From the NCBI RefSeq assembly GCF_017052595.1, contig NZ_JAFIDB010000001.1, positions 62,001 through 126,000 on the forward strand: a stretch of DNA of 64,000 bases. Direction: 5' to 3'. Every line of letters starts with the position of its first letter. The first letter of the stretch is position 1. Origin of the DNA: Mycoplasma procyoni. GTDB lineage: Bacteria > Bacillota_I > Bacilli_A > Mycoplasmatales > Metamycoplasmataceae. Of this stretch, positions 43,988 through 55,629 are shown in pieces. The notes beneath the pieces were generated by a model, which saw nothing but the letters and a program-made list of their open reading frames with translations, was not told the DNA's origin and did no database searches. Both the position numbers and the translations under genes were made by a program.

Positions 43988-46507
43988 ATGAAAAAAACAA
44001 CATTGAGAAATATTACAATAATTGGAGCAGTAGCTGCTTTTAGTATTCCTTTAATTGCAGTAGGTAGTTATCATTTTGCACAACAAAAAGATACAATCCA
44101 TGAAATTCTGAAAAAAAATGAAGATGATAATAAAAATAATATTCTAGATGGATTTATTGGCGTTAAAGTAAGAAATGAAAATAACCCAAACAACTTCTTT
44201 CCTTCACAAGCAATTTCAGAAGAAAACAAAATTAACTTTAGAAGTTATTTATCTTATAGCATTAGCCCAGAAACTAATTTACAGAAAATATTAGAAAAAA
44301 GAGATGTAACTGTTGAGCCAATTGAAAATACAGCAAATGACTATTATGGAACTTTAGGAATTAGAATTAAAGGCTTTCAAAAAGGAACACAAACTCTTTT
44401 AGAAACAAGAGAGTTTATTGCTTCTGGTTTTAAATCTACTTCTGTTGGTGATATTAGATTTAAAAATAGAACTAAAAACAACTTTGATATCCTCCAATTT
44501 ACTAAAAAAGCAAACTTAGATCAAATTGAATTAAACAAACTAAATAGTGAAAACTTCTTTAGTTATTTTAATCCTTCAGAAAACTTTGAATTTAAAGACA
44601 ATAAGGTTTTATTAAAAGAAAATGAGAACTATGAACTTAAAGTAGATGTGGATACTAAAAACTACAATAAACAAGATAATTCATTAACTATTTTTGCAAG
44701 ATTATCTCACTCTGCTTATCCTGATTTTTATGTTTCTAAAAAGTTTGAACTAAAAAATCTTGATTTCAAAAATAGTGCTAATATACAGCAAAATCCTTTA
44801 TATTCAGCAAATATTAAACTCGAAGTAGATAATGCTTACAAAACAATTTTCCCAAGTTCACTAGCTACTTCTACACAACAAAATCTTAAAACAATTTTTC
44901 GCGTAAGTGGTTTAGAAGCTGATGATTATCAAATCGAAATTATTAAAGAATCACTTGATGATCAAACAGGAAATATTGATATTAAATTAATTGATAAAGA
45001 TAAAAACACAAGAATTTTTAGTTTTAAACTCTTTTCTTTCGATGACATAAGTGAAAATATTTATACATTAACTCACATAAACAAAGAATACATCGAAAAA
45101 GCTTTTAATGTTCAAACAAACAAAGAAGAAGTTGTTAAACCTCTAAATTCAGATTCAGATTCAACACTGCGTTATAAATCAATTGGAAAAGAGTTGTCAG
45201 CTTACTTAAATACTTCTTCTTTCTGAAATCACATTTATGCATCAAATCAACAAAATATTAATAATTATCAATATTATGATCTAAAGAACTTTAAGATCAT
45301 TGATAATAAACTAACTTTTGTTCTACACACCTGATCAGGTCAAGAATTTAATTTATATATTAAGTTTTCTCAAGAAGCTTCAGACACAAACAACATCACT
45401 CTTGATGCCCCAAGAAAAGATGGAAGCAATGAGCTTGCGGCTTCTAAAACATCTCAAGAAATTTTAGAAGACATCAAAAAAAGAACTCTTTCAATTCAAT
45501 ATTCATACTATGTTGATAAAGATTCTGTAAGAATTATCAGCGGGACTGCATGAATTTTTGATAGAGAACTTGATGAAAATGGAAAAGGCACAAATACTTA
45601 CTATATAGCAACTAACATGCACGTTGTTTCTGATCTAATTAATAACTACGACAAAGTAAATTCATTTGCTTATACTTACTCAAACAAATACGATCAACTA
45701 CCTTCTATACAGTCTAGAACAGCTGATGGAACTTCATACAACGAAGTATTTAGAAGATTCGATCGTCCTATTAAAACTGCAGATCCTTTTAGTAATGTAA
45801 ATAATTCTCGTTATATAACTAAAGAATCTATTGAGTTCTGAAAAAATCTTGAAGTAATTCCTTTAGGACTCGATTCTCCATCTAAAGATAAAATTCTTGA
45901 TTTTGCTTTAATTAAAGTAACTTTCCCAGATGACAAAATCGTACAAACAAATCCTTTCTTTTCATTCTTTAGTCCTCAAACTAAGAAAATTCAAAACATC
46001 CCAGATCAAGTAAATTACTATAACGAACATAAATTAGACTTCTTTATTAGTGACAAAATTAAGTTCCCTAAAAATGAAAGCGATCCTTTAAACTACATGC
46101 CACTACCTACTGAGTTGCACCTTGGAGGATATTTAGGGGGAGATACTTGAGTAGAAGTTTCAAGAACTCCTTATGTAGGTTATAAAAAACTAACAAAAGA
46201 TGGTGCATATAATAATAAAATTTACAAACCTATTGATACTTTAATTAATTTACCAAACATCAGAAGTGGTAAAGGGATGTCGGGTTCACTTGTTTTAAAT
46301 CAATATGGTCAAGTGTTCGGAATTTTCTGAGGTGGTTTCTTTGATGATGATTTCGATAAACAAGGTTTAAGCACAGGAACAGGAATTGTTGATCCTATCT
46401 CTGTTAAATTAGGAGAAGGAACAACTTCACTCTTAAGAAAATGACTTGATGAAACAAAAGACAAAAAAACAGACTTAGATGCCTTTGAAAACAAGATTAA
46501 ATTCTAA
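43988..46507 (+). CDS. DUF31-family serine protease, signal-anchored (MIP-like)
   Basis: 839 residues. The N-terminal hydrophobic segment (about 9-31) has no lipobox Cys, so a membrane anchor or cleaved signal is expected. A long beta-rich region precedes the trypsin-like domain: His545 in TNMHV, Asp638 in 'ILDFALIKV', Ser765 in GMSGS. The layout matches mycoplasma immunoglobulin proteases, but no MIB gene is next to it, so the substrate is open. No SD; TAAAAT ends 7 nt before ATG. Two tRNA genes follow. Confidence 0.85.
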
Positions 46508-46566
46508 AAAATATGCTATAATAATTACGTTCATATAAAAAAAGAATAAAAAATATGAAAAATTAT

Positions 46567-46610
46567 TTTAAGTTTCTTAAAATTAGTGTATAATTTATAA
46601 GAAACTTAAA
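46567..46610. repeat. 13-bp inverted repeat bracketing the tRNA promoter -10 box
   Basis: TTTAAGTTTCTTA (46567-46579) and its exact complement (46598-46610), with 18 bp between them that include TGTATAAT (46587-46594). The right arm ends at the base before C46611 and the tRNA-Tyr 5' end. Operator-like placement. Confidence 0.65.
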
Positions 46611-46611
46611 C

Positions 46612-46695
46612 GGGGGGGTAGCGAAGCGGCCAAACGCGGGTGGCTGTAACCCACTTTCTTAGGATTCGGGGGTTCGAATCCCTCCCCCCCCACCA
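46612..46695 (+). tRNA. tRNA-Tyr (GTA)
   Basis: 84 nt with G7/C7 acceptor, a long variable arm as expected for tRNA-Tyr, anticodon GTA in GGCTGTAACCC, T arm GGGGGTTCGAATCCCTC and encoded CCA. The promoter is upstream at 46589-46594. Confidence 0.96.
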
Positions 46696-46698
46696 TTT

Positions 46699-46775
46699 TG
46701 CCCCATGGCCAAGCGGTAAGGCAGCGGTTTTTGGTGCCGCGATGCGTTAGTTCGAATCTAACTGGGGCAGCCAAT
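46699..46775 (+). tRNA. tRNA-Gln (TTG)
   Basis: Acceptor TGCCCCA/TGGGGCA, anticodon stem GCGGT/GCCGC with loop TTTTGGT (anticodon TTG, reads CAA and probably CAG), T arm GTTAG-TTCGAAT-CTAAC, discriminator G and encoded CCA ending at 46773. It begins 3 bp after tRNA-Tyr; the two are co-transcribed. Confidence 0.95.
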
Positions 46776-46789
46776 CACGAAAGTGACCT

Positions 46790-46811
46790 AAAGTGCTTAG
46801 GCACTTTTTTT
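46790..46811 (+). terminator. Terminator of the tRNA pair
   Basis: AAAGTGC/GCACTTT with a 4-nt loop and a T run, 16 bp after the tRNA-Gln end. Confidence 0.88.
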
Positions 46812-46818
46812 ATTCAAT

Positions 46819-46857
46819 AAAAAAACCTGTATCAGTGTGATACAGGGATTTTTTTAA
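46819..46857. terminator. Bidirectional terminator
   Basis: CCTGTATCA/TGATACAGG with a 3-nt loop, flanked by A and T runs on both sides. It mainly serves the minus-strand membrane protein whose stop overlaps its edge. Confidence 0.85.
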
Positions 46858-47429
46858 AATTTGAAAAAGAATAATCAATCGCTCTTTTTCTTGGTTCGGT
46901 TATCTCCAATTCAAACCTGACATATTTTTCTGAATATGAATAACATAGGAGAAACGAAGTATATGGAATCGAATAGTAGAAAAGCTGTAAATAAGGCGTC
47001 TTGTTTTGCGATTGGAAATCATGTTCCTATTGAAGCAAACATGAAAAAACCACTAAGAACAAAGGCAAAAATTAGAATTAAATAAAGAAAAGAAAATGTG
47101 ACTTTAATTAACAAAATTTGTTTTTGACTAAGTTGTTTTGTATTTTTGACTTTATCCTTGTTTACAAAATAGAAAACATATTCATAAGTTTTTCTATCAA
47201 GAGGTGGTTCAGCTTTTTTTCTCGTTGCTAAAAATAATAAAAATATGGGTTGAATTGTAATTGAAGTTATTGCTAATAGACCAAATCCGAAAATCATGAA
47301 GGTATTTAAACTCATTCAAATTTTTTGAGTTATTCCAATAACTAGAAAAGAAAAACCTATTATTAAATATAAACTAAGTAGAGATATAAAAAGGAATTTT
47401 ATTCTTTTGTTTTCTTTGGTGATGACCAT
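46854..47429 (-). CDS. Small polytopic membrane protein, unknown
   Basis: 191 residues with about four membrane segments ('FLFISLLSLYLIIGFSFLV', 'FMIFGFGLLAITSI', 'VTFSFLYLILIFAFVLS', 'AFLLFDSIYFVSPML') and a basic loop between the second and third. No motif recognised. It follows the DUF31 lipoprotein by 23 bp and probably shares its transcript. Confidence 0.7.
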
Positions 47430-47452
47430 AAACTAAAATACAGGTATTTTCT

Positions 47453-49864
47453 TTATTTTTGGAATTTGTAGTCGTTAGGAATTTCTGTGATATTTTCAAA
47501 TAAGTTTGTTTTTACATTGTTTCCATATTTTTCTTTTAGAGCTTCTCTGAAAGAAGATTTTTGATTTTTACCACCACCATAAATTAAGTCATATTGTGGT
47601 AATTCATAATTTCCATATAATCCATTATAGCTTTTTCCTTCAGATCTAAATGCTGTTGATAAACCGATACGACCAGCAGCAGTTGCTGCATGGAAAATTG
47701 AAACAATTTCGTTATTTTGATTTCTTACAGAAGAACCTGAAGAACCTCCATTTGGCACATAACTTTTTGGCGCATAGTCAAGTGTCATTGGTAAGTATTT
47801 TTCTTTGTTAAAGGTTGTAAATACTCCATCTCCAACAAAGTTAGCTGTTAAGAAACTATCGATAACTCCTCTTTTATCTTTGAATGTTCTATAACCTATT
47901 TGATTACTTAAATAAGTTCCTTTATCTAGAACTTCTTTTGAAAATTCATATTTAGATTTGTTTTCTTCTTTGTTTCATTTATTGTATAAATAACCTTCTT
48001 GGTTTACTCATAAAGAGAAAGTTTCCTTAGCTGATTCATTAATATGATATGCTTGATCTGATGTTAATCCTTCAGTTAAAAAGTAATCTGTTGGACCACT
48101 TCCAGGATATCCTAAAGCATATAAACTATCTCCATTAAATTTGTAGTTTTCACTCTTATAACTAAATAGTTTTGGAGCTACTTTTTCATAGTTTTGTAAA
48201 TAAGAAGTTTTTAAGAATTTAATATGATCTTCTTTTCTGTTTGCATAGTCATTTGTGATGAATTGAGCTATTTGCTCTTTTGTTCTGTTTTCTGTATCAG
48301 GATATTCCTCATAACTTGAACTCTTACTTTTTTTTCTATGAGCTACAAAAATAGAATCATAACCATTTTGTTTTTTGATTTTTTCTCTATTAGCTTGCAG
48401 TTTATCAAAATCAATTTCAATTACAGCAAAATCAGCAAACTCTTCAATTCCTTTAACGTCTTTTTTTCTTGCTTCTGCAACATAATCTTCTGGTTTAGTA
48501 TTTAAAAAGTCTGTTGCTTTATAAACAATACTAATTGCACCAGAATCAAGCGCAGGTTTGTGGAATCATAGTAAATTAAATCTTTCATCATCTCTAACGA
48601 GATCAAAAGTTTTATCAAGATCTTTATCTTTGTTAATGATGTTTAATTGCACTGTTTTAAGTTGTCTATTTAAGTTATCAGCAACGTGTAAGTTAGTTCC
48701 AAAATATCATTTAGTTGGATAACTATTTGAATGAGCTGGTTTTTGGTAGTCAAGAATTCAAATAGTTCCTCCGGAAGTTCTCCCTACAGTTTGTCCATTT
48801 TTATCTTTTTCATCATAACTAATTTCCATTTGGAGAGTTTGTTTAGCTATTTTTTTGTACATATCGTTTGGTAGTGTTCTTGCTAATCCTTCAAATCTAT
48901 AGAAATCGTGTCCTATAGCATCTGTAGTATTCCCTCCTTTACCAATTTCTTCACCTAATCAAGGGAAAAATCCTTTATTTTCACCTTTTTGTAATAAAGG
49001 AATATTAGAACCTTTTATATAAGAGTTTTCAAAAGTATCAAGTTTTAGAGCTGCCGCTTTTTCATTGTATGCTTTTTTGTCATCTTCAGAAACATTATTT
49101 AATTCAGTTCTATATTTTTCTAAATTTGTACCTTTTGTATTTGCATAGTGTGATTTTAAGCCTCTGATAACGATTCTATTATCAAATTCGAATTTTTGCT
49201 CATCTGTTAGTGTTTTGTATCTAAAGTAGTTAAATTCCATTTTGTCTGCTTTTAATACATCTTTTTGGTAATCATCATAGACAACAGATTTATCTGCTTC
49301 AAATCCTTTATTATTTCTTCTAAAATCTGTGTAAATAAGTCTTAATTTTTTGGATTTGCTTTGATCGCTTTTGTGTTTTAAATTTGCAGTTAAAACAAGA
49401 GAACCGAATCAGTTTGTGATATTAATTCCTTTTTGATCAAGAACAGCATCCATTTCAACGTTTTCAAGTGTGTAATCTTTTTCAAGTTTAGAATCCAGCT
49501 TTAATTGAATATCTTCTTTTTTGATTTCTGTAGGATAAATCTCTTCTTTTTTCTTTGTTGAATCAGCAGAGAATTTAACAAGATCAATTTTGTAATCATC
49601 TGATGTGTTTACAACTACTGTAAAATCACCATCAACAAAAGAACCGTGATAGTTATATTTTTGATCTACTTCATTATAAATTTTGTCAAATTCAGTTTCT
49701 TTTTTATCTGATTTGTCTTTAGAGTCTCCGCCACCGTGTTGTCCGCCGCCAGGTTGTCCTCCAGGATTTGAACCATTATCTTTATTACAAGCTACTAATA
49801 AAAAAGGTGTAGCAACTAATGGACTAGCTAAAGCCAGTAATTTATTAAATCTTATCTTCTTCAT
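47453..49864 (-). CDS. DUF31-family serine protease lipoprotein
   Basis: 803 residues with lipobox LVAC (Cys 26) and a Gly/Gln/His-rich then Lys/Asp-rich linker, so it should be tethered outside the membrane. Trypsin-like triad: His393 in GTNLHVADN, Asp478 in ADFAVIEID, Ser709 in GSSGS. Between them are charged inserts with TGA-coded Trp. A TATAAT ends 6 nt before the ATG, with no well-placed SD. Third DUF31 protease in the window; substrate unknown. Confidence 0.87.
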
Positions 49865-49984
49865 ATTTTAATTATATTCCTTTATAAAATGAATTTAACA
49901 AATTAAATTTTTAAGACGATTTTTTAGCAAAAAACAGGGTCAATTCTTTATTTTTGGTTTTTCGAAGTTGATTTATTTTAAATT

Positions 49985-50011
49985 TTGGCACTCTTTATGC
50001 TTGAGTGCCAA
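49985..50011 (+). promoter_or_regulatory. CIRCE operator of clpB
   Basis: TTGGCACTC-N9-GAGTGCCAA: a perfect 9-9-9 inverted repeat of the HrcA operator type. It lies directly before the -10 box TATAAT (50021-50026), covering the -35 region. The clpB ribosome-binding site AGGAGG follows at 50047-50052. Confidence 0.95.
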
Positions 50012-50057
50012 AAAATGTGCTATAATATCTTCAGATAAATAAAATTAGGAGGTTATT

Positions 50058-52178
50058 ATGAATTTTCAATTTAACGAAAACAAAAAACCATTAGAAGAGT
50101 TTGGAAGAAATTTAAATGAGCTAGCCCTTCAAAATAAATTAGATCCAGTTATCAATAGAGATGACGAGATCAGAAGAATTATTACAATATTATCTAGAAA
50201 AACTAAAAACAATCCAGTTCTTGTAGGAGAGCCTGGAGTTGGTAAAACAGCAATTATTGAAGGACTTGCAAGAAAAATTGTTGAAGGTCAAGTTCCTGAA
50301 GATCTAAAAAACAAGCAAGTTTGAGAAATCGATCTTTCTGCAATTATTGCAGGAGCTTCATACCAAGGACAATTTGAAGACAGACTAAAAAAACTGCTTA
50401 AACAAGTTGAAGAATCAAATGGTGAAATAATTATTTTTATTGATGAGATTCATATGCTAATTGGAGCTGGTAAAAACGGAAATTCAGCAATGGATGCTGC
50501 AAACATTATTAAACCTTTAATGGCAAGGGGGCAAATTAAGTTAATTGGAGCAACAACTCTTGAAGAATATAAACTTTACATCGAAACTGATGCAGCTTTA
50601 GAAAGAAGAATGCAAAAAATTGATGTAAGCGAACCTTCTGTAGAAGGAACTATTCAAATCTTAAGAGGTATCAAAGAAAGAATGGAAAACTTCCATAATG
50701 TTAAAATAGATGATGATGCTCTTATTTCTGCTGCAAAACTTTCAGCAAGATACATAAATGATCGTTTTTTACCTGATAAAGCAATTGATTTAATTGATGA
50801 AGCGAGTGCAAATGCAAAAGTTGAAATGAATTATGTGCCAGAAATCATCGAAAAACTTAACAAAGAACTTTCAGCTCTTGAGATTGAAAAATTCTCTTTA
50901 AATGCTCAAAAAAATGAAGCAAACAAAGAGAAAATAAAGGAAATTGACGCAAACATAAAACTAATTAGAGAAAACATTTCAAAGCACCAAGAACTCTTTG
51001 AAAAAGAAAAACAAAAAGTAAAAGAAATAGCGCAATTAAGATCTAAAAGAGATGATTTAAAAAATAAATTACAAATTCTACAATCAGAAGCAGAATTTGA
51101 AAAAGCTGCTAAAATTATGCATTTAGACATCCCACAAGTTGAAGCAAAAATTAGTCAGCTCGAAAACGAAAATACAACTTCTTCCCTTTTTATCGGTGAT
51201 AAAGTTACAGAAAGTGACATCGCCAGAGTTGTTTCTAAATGAACTAAAATTCCTTTAGAAAAACTTGTTGAAAAAGAAAAAGATAAGGTACTAAATTTAA
51301 ATAAACATCTTCAAGAAAGAATAAAAGGACAAGATGAAGCTGTTGAGTTAGTTTACAACGCTGTATTAAGATCTAAAGCAAATATTAATGATCCTTCAAA
51401 ACCTTTAGCTTCATTTATTTTTGCAGGACCTACAGGGGTTGGAAAAACAGAATTAGCAAGATCGCTTGCACTAAATCTGTTTGATTCAGAAAAGCAGCTT
51501 ATTAGATTAGATATGTCTGAGTATATGGAAAAACATTCGGTTTCTAAATTAATTGGTTCTCCTCCAGGTTATGTTGGTTATGAACAAGGTGGGCAACTTA
51601 CAGAAAAAATTCGTCAAAACCCTTATTCTATAGTGCTTTTTGATGAAATTGAAAAAGCACACAGTGATGTTGTTAACATTCTTTTACAAATATTAGATAA
51701 TGGTTATTTAAGCGATTCAAAAGGAAGAAAGATTAACTTTAGAAACACTATTATTATAATGACAACAAACATTGGAGCTAATGAGATCTTAAACAACCCT
51801 AAATTCTCTATTGATGATCTTAAACAAGAATTGCTAAACTTCTTTAGACCAGAGTTTATTAATAGAGTTGATGAAATAATTAAGTTTAATCACTTAGACA
51901 AAAAAGAAATTAAAAAAATAATCAATATTGAGTTATCAAGATTGATTCAAAGAGTTTATGAAACAAGTTTTATTACAATAAAATACAGCGATTCAATAGT
52001 TGATTATATTGCTAATAAAATCAGCGATTCTCAATTTGGAGCAAGACCTATTAAACACTTTATTAAAAGGGAAATCGAGACCTTTTTAGCAACTAAAATT
52101 ATTAATCAAGAAATAAAAGCTCAAGATAATATAGAACTTATAGTTACTGAAAACAAAGTTGATTTTAGAAAAAATTAA
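50058..52178 (+). CDS. clpB: ATP-dependent disaggregase ClpB, lacking N-domain
   Basis: Hsp100 AAA+ protein of 706 residues that rescues aggregates with DnaK/DnaJ. Two nucleotide-binding domains: GEPGVGKT with IIFIDEIH, and GPTGVGKT with [10 protein letters not shown], separated by the coiled-coil middle domain (about 270-390). The usual ~150-residue N-terminal domain is absent: the protein begins just before NBD1. HrcA control is shown by the upstream CIRCE. It ends 9 bp before the convergent tRNA-Trp without an obvious terminator. Confidence 0.96.
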
Positions 52179-52187
52179 TAAAAAAAA

Positions 52188-52262
52188 TGGCAGAGGTGAC
52201 AGGACTCGAACCCATAACACACGGGGTTGAAGCCCGTTGTTCTACCATTGAACTACACCTCT
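52188..52262 (-). tRNA. tRNA-Trp (TCA), decoding UGA
   Basis: 75 nt. Acceptor AGAGGTG/CACCTCT, anticodon stem ACGGG/CCCGT with loop CTTCAAC (anticodon TCA), T arm with GGTTCGAGTCC, encoded CCA. It reads UGA as Trp and explains the in-frame TGA codons. TATAAT lies at 52279-52274 on the minus strand. Confidence 0.96.
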
Positions 52263-52331
52263 ACTCGGTAAATATAAAGATATTATACTACAACATTGTT
52301 TTTTTAGCAAGAAAATTCAAAAAACGAAAAC

Positions 52332-52358
52332 AAAAACACCTGTATTTAGGTGTTTTTT
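52332..52358 (-). terminator. Terminator after the secA-linked membrane gene
   Basis: AAAAACACCT/AGGTGTTTTT with a 6-nt loop, 7 bp after the stop at 52365; A/T flanks on both sides. Confidence 0.87.
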
Positions 52359-52364
52359 GTGTTT

Positions 52365-52805
52365 CTATTTTTTACACTCACTTGAAAACATTAAATAAAA
52401 ACTTGGAAAAATAAAGATTATTGCAAATAACAGAGATAAAGAAGTTATTTTGTAATAAGGATTTAAAAATCATTTATAACCTAAATAAACACATGTTATC
52501 AAAACAATAAAATAAACTAAGGATAAGTTTATTTTATTTCATTTGTGATCTATTGCTTTGCAAAAATCTTCTCTAAATCTTGGGTCTTTTAAGAAATGTC
52601 TTTTTAGTTTGTGATCTCTGATGTATTTTATTAAATAAAATAAAGGAACTAATATTGAAAGAAATATTAAAGCACCTAGATTTAGACCTCAATTAAGAAG
52701 TGCAATTTTGTTTTCTTGAATTAAAAAGGATAACTCAATAATTGTGCCAATGATTGATAAGGCAAATAATATTAAAAAGAAATTTCTAGCTATTTTCAGT
52801 TTCAT
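52365..52805 (-). CDS. Small membrane protein, unknown
   Basis: 146 residues with about four hydrophobic segments and a central basic stretch ('YIRDHKLKRHFLKDPRFRED'). It overlaps the end of secA by 20 bp and is closed by a terminator, so it is probably expressed with secA. No family recognised. Confidence 0.7.
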
Positions 52806-55554
52806 TTTGTTTTGTTTCTGTTCCGGATTCTACACTATTTCCTGTATTTTCGGAAATATTTTCGTTTTGAGGAACTTCTGATTGTGCATCTGATTCGCTG
52901 TTTTGTTGCACTTCTTTATCTAATGCTTCTTGTTGTCTTTTCATTTCTGAACGCACAATTTCTTCATTTTGTTGCTGAATTATTTTTTCATGTTGCTCAA
53001 AAGGAATATCGTTTGGTAATCTGAAAACTGTTCCATTAATCAGTGTGTACTCTTTGTATTGTGGAACTTGCTCAGCTTGTCTTCTGGCTTCGATTTGTTG
53101 CTCTAAGTTATCAATCACACTTTGTTTGTATTCTGGAGTTAATTGAGAGTCTAAACGAACTGTTTCACCGTTTGATAAAGTGTGATATTCATAAATGATT
53201 TTCATTGCTTTTCTGTTGGTGAATAAGTGAATTGTAGCCATATCAGCACTTTCATTAATAAACTGTTCAAACTTTTTAGAAGCTTCTTCAGTAAAGATTT
53301 GGTAAGGATTCTTTTGTGAATATTGAACCAAGTTTGCTGAGTGTCTTAGTCTATCTAAAATATCAATATGACTTTGTCATTGATTATCTAGCGAAGTTAA
53401 AAGAATTTCTCTTTCTAAATTAATTGCAAGTTCTTGAGATTCATTTTCAATCATATTTACACGTAGAACATTAAAGTAAATATCATTAAATCTCTCGTAT
53501 AAATATTCTTTTAGTTCATCAAAGTGGTGTTGTGATAATTCTTCATAACTAAATTCCACTAAACTAATTTTTGAGAAGTTGTCATTTAAGAATTTTGTTA
53601 GTGCGTGATAGTCAACTTCGTTATTAGCTTTTAAAATAAAACTAAAGGACATGAAGTTATCAATTGTTCTTTTGAAAATTCTTTGAATATAGTGGTCTAA
53701 CACATCATTTTGAAGAATAATATCTCTTTGAGTATAAACTAAATCTCTTTGTTGTCTGATAACATCATCGAAGCTTAAAACACTCTTTCTGTTGTCGTAG
53801 TTAAATCCTTCGATTTTCTTTTGTGATCTTCTGAAGTGTCTGTGAATTGCTTTTCCTGGAATCGGATTATCATCAGCTGTTGCAAATGTTTCTTTAATTA
53901 GTTCATAGTTTGAAAAACGAGCCATTAGTTGGTCTTCGATTGAAAGGAAAAATCTTGAATATCCAACATCTCCTTGTCTTCCTGCACGCCCTTTTAGCTG
54001 GTTGTCAATTCTTCTACTTTCTGCACGATCTGTTCCTAAAACATACAATCCACCCTTTTCTAAAGCTGCAGGAGTAGGTTTGATATCTGTTCCACGACCG
54101 GCCATGTTAGTTGCTATAGTGATAGCTCCAACTTCTCCAGCTCTCGAAATAATATCAGCCTCTGATTCGTTTTGTTTAGCGTTAAGAACTGTATGTGGAA
54201 TTCCTTCTTTTTTAAGCAATTCATGCAGATATTCAGATTCATTAACTTGAGAAGTACCTACAAGAACTGGTTGTTTTTCTGCATATTTTTTCTTAATTTC
54301 TTCAACAATTGCTTTGTATTTAGCTTTGAATGAACCAAAAATTAAGTCTTCGTCATCAATCCTTTGGATCGGTCTGTTTGTGTCAACAACATTAACTCTA
54401 ATGTTGTAAATATCAATAAATTCCTGTTCTTCAGTTTTAGCTGTACCTGTCATACCTGCTAATTTCTTGAACATTCTAAAGAAGTTTTGGTAAGTAATTG
54501 TAGCTAAAGTTTTTGTTTCAGATTCAATCTCGAGCATTTCTTTGGCTTGTAGTGATTGTTGAAGTCCTTCTGAGTAACTTCTTCCTTCCATAACCCTTCC
54601 AGTAAAGGTATCAACTAACTCAATTTTTCCTTCTCTAACAATATATTCAACGTCTTTTTGCATTATTTTGTGTGCTCTAAGTGCGTTTTGAATTCTGTGA
54701 ACTAATTCTGAATTTTCAATGTCATAAAGGTTAACTAAATTAAAGAAAGCGTTAGCTTTATTAATCCCAGAGTCTGTTAGTTTAACACTTTTTGTTTCTG
54801 CATCAATTAAATAATCATCTGGAACTAAAGTTCTTACAAATTGATCGGATGCAAAGTACATATTAGAGCTACTTTTTTCTCCACCAGAAATGATTAAAGG
54901 GGTTTTAGCTTCGTCGATTAAAATAGAATCTACCTCATCGATTAAAACAAAGTTAAGTCCTCTTTGTACCTTTTGGTGTTTACTTTTAACCATGTTATCT
55001 CTTAGATAGTCAAACCCAAGTTCTGAGTGGACAGAGTAAGTAATATCACAAGCATAAGCCTGTTTTTTTAAGAACGGATCCATTTGAGCTTTGTTAATTC
55101 CTACACTAAGTCCCATTCATTTGTGAACTTCACCCATTTCAACAGCATCACGTTCAGACAGATATTCATTAACTGTAGATACAATAACACCTTTTCCACT
55201 TAGTGCATTTAAATAAACAGGAGCAATGGAAGTAATAGTTTTTCCTTCCCCTGTTTTCATTTCTGCAACAGAACCTTGATCAAGTAATAATCCCCCTAAA
55301 ATTTGCACATCGTAAGGGAATTTATTCAATACTCTTTTTGTTGCCTCTCTAACTGCAGCAAAAGCTTCGACTCTAATGTCTTCTAGTGTTTCTCCGTTCT
55401 GTAATCTTTCTTTAAATACATTTGTTTGATTTTTTAGCTCCTCATCACTCATTTGAGAATAAATTCCTCTTTTAAAATTTATTTCTTGAAGTAATTTTTG
55501 AGCAATTTTCATCTCAGTTGATGTTGTAAAAAATTTCTTTATCTTCTTTAGCAT
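52786..55554 (-). CDS. secA: Preprotein translocase ATPase SecA with Gln/Glu-rich C-terminal extension
   Basis: Motor of Sec export. 922 residues: Walker A '[10 protein letters not shown]', DEAD-like [13 protein letters not shown], preprotein cross-linking region, '[11 protein letters not shown]' helicase motif and the scaffold and wing domains. The C-terminal ~150 residues carry two similar '[10 protein letters not shown]' / '[11 protein letters not shown]' units and end in a Gln/Glu/Asn/Ser-rich tail without the usual zinc motif. Two TGA-coded Trp residues (at 55114-55116 and 53377-53379) split it under the standard code. A TATAAT lies 2 nt before the ATG, too close to be its promoter. Confidence 0.95.
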
Positions 55555-55590
55555 AAATTATATTTTACAACATTAGAGCTTTTTTTGTGT

Positions 55591-55622
55591 ATTAAAAAAA
55601 CTAAAAGCAAGGCTTTTAGTTA
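55591..55622 (-). terminator. Terminator of tig
   Basis: AACTAAAAGC/GCTTTTAGTT with a 3-nt loop, followed by T7 on the minus strand, 8 bp after the tig stop. Confidence 0.9.
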
Positions 55623-55629
55623 ATATATA

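Noticed and set aside
46612-46775. Insertion element or attachment site at the tRNA pair
   Set aside because: No integrase, transposase or duplicated tRNA 3' end is visible nearby.
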